Assembly: GCA_031273835.1 (NCBI GenBank)
Contig: JAISRD010000228.1
Coordinates: 1-9,556, forward strand
DNA: 9,556 nucleotides
Direction: 5' to 3'
Origin: Treponema sp.
Lineage (GTDB): Bacteria > Spirochaetota > Spirochaetia > Treponematales > Breznakiellaceae
Shown: positions 5,826-9,556 of the stretch, one piece after another
Layout of the letters: the number at the start of each line of letters is the position of its first letter
Numbering within the stretch: the stretch's first letter is position 1
Made by a program: the position numbers and the translations under genes
The notes under the pieces: model-generated
What the model was told of the DNA's origin: nothing
The model's database searches: none
Seen by the model: only the letters and a program-made list of their open reading frames with translations

Positions 5826-7988
5826 CTAGTAACGCCGGCGGTTATCCCGGTGGCGGGAATCGCCGTTTCTGCCGGAAGGAGCGCCGGGGGCGGCATCGTC
5901 GGAACCGCCGGGATCAACGGCGTCGATGTAGGAAAGATTCAGCCTGCCCATTTTATCGACCTCCGTAAGCTTTACCGGTATTTCCTGGCCCTCGTGGATC
6001 ACGTCGCTCACCTGGTTGATCCGCTGCCGCGAAAGCTTGCTGATATGAACCAGCCCTTCCTTGCCCGGCAGTATTTCCACAAAGGCGCCGAATTCCATGA
6101 TACGTTTGACAACCCCCTGATAAACCCTGCCTACTTCGGGATCCGAAACTATGCCGTTTACCGCAGATTTTGCCTCTTCGGCGTCCCTGGCATTTTTTCC
6201 GTAGATCGTAACCGTACCGTCATTGTCGGTATTGATCGTTACGCTGTACTGTTCGCAGAGGGCCTTGATGTTTTTACCCCCAGGGCCTATCAGGGCGCCT
6301 ATCTTGTCCACCTCGATCTTCATCGTAACGATCTTGGGGGCATACTCGCTTATGGCGTCCGCCGGCTTATTGATGGTTTGATTCATGATGGACAGGATGT
6401 GGAGCCGCCCCCGCTTTGCCTGGGCAAGGGCCTTCCCCATGATCTCCGCGCTTACCCCGGCGATCTTAATGTCCATCTGAAATCCGGTAATTCCGTCTTC
6501 CGTACCGGCCACCTTAAAATCCATATCCCCCAGGTGATCTTCCTCGCCGAGTATGTCGGAAAGTACCGCATAACGGTCCCCGTCGGTGATAAGCCCCATG
6601 GCGATGCCCGCCACGGGTTTTTTCATGGGAACCCCGGCATGAAGCATCGAAAGAGTTCCCCCGCAGACGGTGGCCATTGAGGAAGAGCCGTTGGATTCCA
6701 TTATTTCCGAAACCACCCTGACGGTATAGGGGAAATTTTCCTTGGAGGGGACCATGGCGGCCAGGGAACGGCGGGCCAAATTCCCGTGCCCAATTTCCCG
6801 GCGTCCGGTTCCCATCCGCCCCACCTCGCCAACCGAATAGGGGGGGAAATTGTAATGGAGCATAAAATTCTCCCGCTTATCCCCCTCAATATCGTCGAAG
6901 ATCTGCTCGTCAAATACGGTACCCAGGGTGGTTACCGCCAGGGACTGGGTCTCCCCGCGGGTAAAGAGGGCTGAACCGTGGGTACGTTTTAATACGCCGA
7001 TCTCGCAACTGATGGGCCTTATATCCTCGGTTCCCCGGCCGTCAACGCGGCGGCCCTTATCGAGAATGGCGGAACGGAGTATCGTGTATTCCATATCCTC
7101 AAAGAGGGCGCCAAAGAGCTTTTTCTGATATTCATCCTCAAGCTGGGCGGCGTATTTTTCCGCCAGTTCCGTCTTTACCGCCCTGATCGCGTCATGACGG
7201 CCCTGTTTGGTCGACTCAAAACAGGCCTTTTCCAGCCTGGGATAGGCTTCGTTGTAAATGGCCTCTTTATTTTCAAGCGTATGGGTATCCGGTACAAGGG
7301 GAAGTTTTTCCTTTCCCGCCAATGCCCTTAGTTTTTCCTGCAGCCCGCAGAGTTCGACGATCACCTCCTGGGCTTTTTCCAGGGCGGCGACCATCATCTC
7401 TTCACCAGCCTCCTGGGCTCCGCCCTCAACCATGGTGATACCCTCTTTGGTACCGGCCACGACAATTTCAAGCCGGGATCGCGCAATTTCCTCGTAGGTG
7501 GGATTGACAATAAGATCCTCCCCTATGACGCAGATACGCACCCCCGCTATGGGCCCCCCGAAGGGAATATCGGAAATATGAACCGCGGCGGAGGAGGCGA
7601 TAATGGCCAGTATATCCGGGGGGTTAACCTGATCCGCCGAAACCGTGGTGGGGACCACCTGAATTTCCCGTCCAAAGCCTTTATCAAAGAGGGGCCGCAT
7701 GGGCCTGTCTATGAGCCGGGATACGAGGATTTCTTTATCCTTAGGCCTGCTTTCACGCTTGATAAAACCGCCGGGTATCTTTCCGGCGGCATAGTACTTT
7801 TCATTATAATCCACCGTAAGGGGCACATAGTCCAATCCTTCCACCGCGTCGGAAGAGGAACAAACCGTGGCAATCACCGCGGAACCTTCGTACTGGGCAA
7901 AAACGGCGCCGTTCGCCTGTTTTGCGATCCTGCCGGTTTCGAGGATCAGCTCTTTTCCGGCTATGGTGTGTGTTACGGTCTGCATCAT
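5826..7988 (-). CDS. pnp: Polyribonucleotide nucleotidyltransferase (PNPase)
   Basis: PNPase is a cytoplasmic trimer that degrades RNA 3'-to-5' by phosphorolysis and can also add tails. At 720 residues it is close to the E. coli length (711). Order of parts: first RNase PH-like domain about 12-145, helical linker about 150-310, catalytic second RNase PH-like domain about 315-545, KH domain about 553-615 with GPGG loop at 568-571, and S1 domain about 621-690. Catalytic features are present: SSSMATVCGG (435-444, phosphate site) and DHLGDMDFKVAG (484-495, metal-binding aspartates). After S1 comes a Gly/Ser/Asp stretch ending in a basic tail, SRHRDNRRRY. Start is ATG 7988, in a 4-base overlap with rpsO; the next codon is also ATG. 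The rpsO-pnp pairing is conserved in many bacteria, but here there is no intergenic space. Confidence 0.98.
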   Translation of the reverse strand: MMQTVTHTIAGKELILETGRIAKQANGAVFAQYEGSAVIATVCSSSDAVEGLDYVPLTVDYNEKYYAAGKIPGGFIKRESRPKDKEILVSRLIDRPMRPLFDKGFGREIQVVPTTVSADQVNPPDILAIIASSAAVHISDIPFGGPIAGVRICVIGEDLIVNPTYEEIARSRLEIVVAGTKEGITMVEGGAQEAGEEMMVAALEKAQEVIVELCGLQEKLRALAGKEKLPLVPDTHTLENKEAIYNEAYPRLEKACFESTKQGRHDAIRAVKTELAEKYAAQLEDEYQKKLFGALFEDMEYTILRSAILDKGRRVDGRGTEDIRPISCEIGVLKRTHGSALFTRGETQSLAVTTLGTVFDEQIFDDIEGDKRENFMLHYNFPPYSVGEVGRMGTGRREIGHGNLARRSLAAMVPSKENFPYTVRVVSEIMESNGSSSMATVCGGTLSMLHAGVPMKKPVAGIAMGLITDGDRYAVLSDILGEEDHLGDMDFKVAGTEDGITGFQMDIKIAGVSAEIMGKALAQAKRGRLHILSIMNQTINKPADAISEYAPKIVTMKIEVDKIGALIGPGGKNIKALCEQYSVTINTDNDGTVTIYGKNARDAEEAKSAVNGIVSDPEVGRVYQGVVKRIMEFGAFVEILPGKEGLVHISKLSRQRINQVSDVIHEGQEIPVKLTEVDKMGRLNLSYIDAVDPGGSDDAAPGAPSGRNGDSRHRDNRRRY

Positions 7989-8254
7989 TTACGAAGACCT
8001 AATTCTTTAATGAGGGACCGGTAATTTTCAAGACTTACCCGCTGTATGTACTTAAGCATACGGCGGCGCTGACCGACCAGGATTAAAAGGCCCCGCTGGC
8101 CGGATTTATCCTTTTTGAACTGTTTACAGTGCTCCGTTAACCGGTTGATTCTTTTGGTTAACAGGGCGATTTGTACTTCCGAAGCTCCGGTATCCTTTTC
8201 GTTTTTACCGAATTTTGCGATGGTGGAAGTTACATCTTCTTTGTTTAAAGCCAT
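7985..8254 (-). CDS. rpsO: 30S ribosomal protein S15
   Basis: S15 binds the central domain of 16S rRNA early in 30S assembly, and in E. coli it also represses its own mRNA. The ORF has 89 residues, exactly the usual length. Conserved blocks are DTGASEVQIALLT (21-33), RINRLTEH (35-42), RGLLILVGQRRRMLKYI (54-70) and the ending IKELGLRK. The rRNA-contacting loop differs from the common HHSRRGL form: residues 49-54 read DKSGQR, and the residue aligned with E. coli His46 is Phe. Such variants may be normal in some lineages. The start is fixed by a consensus Shine-Dalgarno site and lies five bases after the ribF stop. The TGA stop overlaps the pnp start (ATGA). Confidence 0.98.
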   Translation of the reverse strand: MALNKEDVTSTIAKFGKNEKDTGASEVQIALLTKRINRLTEHCKQFKKDKSGQRGLLILVGQRRRMLKYIQRVSLENYRSLIKELGLRK

Positions 8255-8259
8255 GTATA

Positions 8260-8862
8260 TTACTCCTTGTTCATTCCGCTGTATGGCCGTCCTAAGAGCA
8301 GCCCCGCCTCCTCAAATCTGCCTTCCCGAAAGGCAGCCCTAATCCGGCTTGAACTGACCGGCAGAGCCCCCTCAAGAACGGGTTCAACTATCTCCGCCGT
8401 AAAACCGCTTGCGTCGGCAAGGGCCTTAAATGCCTCCGCGCCGGTATCGCGGCCATAACCGCAGTGAAAATTCCGGCCTATGGCGGCGTATCCGGGATTG
8501 AGGCGGGCGCAGAGCTCCTCAAAAAAAAACCGTCCCTTCATTGTACTGAAATTCCGGGTAAAGTCAATGATCACGCAGAGCTCCACCCCGAGTCCGCTGA
8601 AAAGGGCCGTTTTTTCCTTAAAACTGATGATGTCCCCCTCAAAATCCCTGAGGTTTCCTTCTTTTTGGGGATTCAAAACCCCGAATTTGGGATTTTCCCT
8701 AAAGGTAAGGACCGTGGGGATCATCTCCGGGGCTTTTCCGGTAATTTTCCGTATCAGTTCCTGATGGCCCCGGTGGATGCCGTCAAAAACCCCGATGGTA
8801 ACGGCCGTCTTTTTGCCCCCCGCCGGGGCGTCTTTCAGTTCTTCCCAGCTAAGGATCCGCAT
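8260..8862 (-). CDS. ribF: RibF-type FAD synthetase (FMN adenylyltransferase), kinase domain absent
   Basis: This protein should transfer AMP from ATP to FMN, making FAD in the cytoplasm. From the ATG at 8862 it has 200 residues. The nucleotidyltransferase motif GVFDGIHRGH lies at 24-33, IGRNFHCGYGRDTG at about 128-141, and the SSSRIR signature at 170-175. Usual bacterial RibF has about 310 residues, with a C-terminal riboflavin kinase after the LLGRPY motif. Here the protein stops five residues after LLGRPYS, and rpsO follows at once, so the kinase half is missing. An ATG at 8868 (MSMRIL) is an equally possible start; both overlap the end of truB by 14-20 bases. The in-frame extension to 9063 is rejected because it is low-complexity and lies inside truB. 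A T9 run encodes Phe112-114. The AdT call is secure; loss of kinase could be real or lineage-specific. Confidence 0.9.
   Translation of the reverse strand: MRILSWEELKDAPAGGKKTAVTIGVFDGIHRGHQELIRKITGKAPEMIPTVLTFRENPKFGVLNPQKEGNLRDFEGDIISFKEKTALFSGLGVELCVIIDFTRNFSTMKGRFFFEELCARLNPGYAAIGRNFHCGYGRDTGAEAFKALADASGFTAEIVEPVLEGALPVSSSRIRAAFREGRFEEAGLLLGRPYSGMNKE
8263..8268 (-). promoter_or_regulatory. Shine-Dalgarno AAGGAG for rpsO, overlapping the ribF 3' end
   Basis: The minus strand reads AAGGAG eight bases before the rpsO ATG. The same bases are the last two sense codons of ribF (Lys-Glu), followed by the TAA stop. It is one of the two clear consensus ribosome sites in the window, consistent with strong independent initiation on a ribosomal protein gene. 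Confidence 0.8.
8521..8529 (-). repeat. T9 homopolymer (coding strand) inside ribF
   Basis: Nine A on the plus strand, hence nine T on the coding strand, encode three Phe residues (112-114). Read directly, one extra T gives an immediate in-frame TGA after the Phe codons, and one lost T gives a TAG about 16 codons on. Either slip would remove the SSSRIR motif. There is no evidence here that slipping occurs. Confidence 0.85.
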
Positions 8863-9556
8863 TGACATATCCGTATTTCCAGAGACCGCCCCTTTTTTCG
8901 ATGATCCCCGCAAAGTAAGGCTCCGAATCTTCCGAGGGCCCGAAGAGGGCTGCGGAAAGGGCCCCTTCGGGAAGGGGGAGCCTTTCCGCCAAATACCGCA
9001 GGGGAAAACCGCGGGCAACGGAAGAAGCGGTTTCCCTGTCGATGATAAGGCCGGGTATGCCAAGGAGGGAGAAGAGTTCCCTGTCTATGGGCTTAAGTTC
9101 CCCCTCAAGCCCTTCGGGTCCGTCAAGGGTAAGGGCCTTTTCCAGGCTAAAGCCCCCTACGACGGTCCTGGTAAGGGAGACGAGATGGGCCCGGGAGGAT
9201 AGGGCCAGGGCAATATCCCGGGCGAGGGAACGTATATAGGTTCCCTTGGAACAGAAAACCTCGATTTCGGCAAAGGGGGGGTCCCATTTGAGGAGCCGTA
9301 AATCATAAACGGTAACTTTCCGTTTTTTCATCTCCACGGCTATCCCCCTCCGGGCAAGTTCGTGGGCCCGCCGGCCATTCACATGGACGGCCGAATACTC
9401 AGGCGGCGACTGGAGTATTTCGCCGGTAAAGGAGGGGAGGACCCCCTCAAGATCTTCCCGGCCCGGCGGCGGGGCCTCGGCGACGATTCTTCCTTCGGGA
9501 TCCAGGGTATCGGTTTCTTCCCCGAATTTAAGCGCCGCCCTATAACGTTTATCGCA
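8849..9556 (-). CDS. truB: tRNA pseudouridine(55) synthase TruB, 5'-truncated by the window edge
   Basis: TruB isomerises uridine 55 in the T-loop of elongator tRNAs to pseudouridine. The 235 residues visible are in frame to the right edge and begin CDKRYR, matching the family's conserved DKRYR segment near residue 73 of the E. coli enzyme. After it come TDTLDPEGRIV, PPEYSAVHVNGRRAHELAR (E. coli: P-MYSALKYQGKKLYEYAR) and CSKGTYIRSLARDIA, all TruB hallmarks. The remaining ~100 residues form the divergent C-terminal part. About 70 N-terminal residues, including the catalytic Asp of the GTLDP motif, lie outside, so activity cannot be judged here. An internal GTG at 9382 is not the start, because homology runs through it. 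The gene ends with TAG and overlaps the start of ribF, which suggests translational coupling. Confidence 0.95.
   Translation of the reverse strand, partial: CDKRYRAALKFGEETDTLDPEGRIVAEAPPPGREDLEGVLPSFTGEILQSPPEYSAVHVNGRRAHELARRGIAVEMKKRKVTVYDLRLLKWDPPFAEIEVFCSKGTYIRSLARDIALALSSRAHLVSLTRTVVGGFSLEKALTLDGPEGLEGELKPIDRELFSLLGIPGLIIDRETASSVARGFPLRYLAERLPLPEGALSAALFGPSEDSEPYFAGIIEKRGGLWKYGYVNADP

Noticed and set aside
5850..6680. A 276-codon plus-strand open frame opposite pnp
   Set aside because: It lies wholly antisense to a full-length, motif-complete PNPase, has no recognisable domain, and is explained by GC-rich third positions suppressing stops in the opposite frame.
6838..6848. G7/C7 runs in pnp, lptF and truB as slip sites
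   Set aside because: Runs of seven are expected by chance from Gly-Gly or Pro-Pro codons in this GC-rich-third-position genome; only runs of eight or more were kept.
8260..9063. Longer ribF starting at 9063
   Set aside because: The extra 65 residues are Pro/Gly-rich, match no FAD synthetase, and lie inside truB; the family N-terminus aligns with the ATG at 8862 or 8868.
8849..9382. truB starting at the internal GTG 9382
   Set aside because: TruB homology continues upstream without a break to the right edge, so the gene is simply cut by the window.
1..9556. CRISPR arrays, tRNA or rRNA genes, insertion sequences, phage or defence genes
   Set aside because: No direct repeat arrays, RNA gene signatures, terminal inverted repeats or transposase-like proteins were seen; nearly all sequence is accounted for by core genes.

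Overview
The window is a dense, single-strand block of bacterial housekeeping and envelope genes. All ten genes that can be supported are read on the minus strand, so the biological order runs from the right edge to the left: truB (5' end off the window), a short ribF, rpsO, pnp, dut, lptF, lptG, tgt, a secreted HEAT-repeat protein, and a small unrecognised ORF. Neighbouring genes overlap or are separated by at most 9 bases, so this is very probably one transcription unit that enters from outside on the right. I see no internal promoter, no rho-independent terminator, no tRNA or rRNA, no CRISPR array and no mobile element.

Base composition is close to half GC, with G or C favoured in third codon positions. 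The order truB-ribF-rpsO-pnp followed by lptF-lptG-tgt, the relaxed homopolymer tracts and the protein sequences fit a spirochaete of the Treponema group, possibly a gut or termite-associated line. This placement is inference from remembered gene order and general character, not from a database comparison.

Right part (8849-9556 down to 5826): RNA-centred genes. TruB makes pseudouridine 55 in tRNA, S15 is a primary 16S rRNA binder and PNPase degrades mRNA. Embedded among them is a RibF that holds only the FAD synthetase (FMN adenylyltransferase) half and lacks the riboflavin kinase half. Middle (5822-3021): dUTPase, then the two permease subunits LptF and LptG of the lipid-exporting Lpt ABC transporter. 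Left (3019-118): tRNA-guanine transglycosylase, a signal-peptide protein with a Pro/Glu/Thr-rich spacer and HEAT-like helical repeats, and a possible 86-residue protein. The leftmost ~117 bases are AT-richer, have no convincing complete gene, and carry a G10 homopolymer.

Most of this is ordinary core genome, and I do not see an undescribed system. The points most worth a second look are the kinase-less RibF, the G10 tract at the left edge, in-gene homopolymers of 8 to 9 bases (ribF, lptF, tgt) where a one-base slip has readable consequences, the secreted HEAT protein translationally coupled to tgt and placed beside LptFG, and two unusual residues near the TGT substrate pocket.
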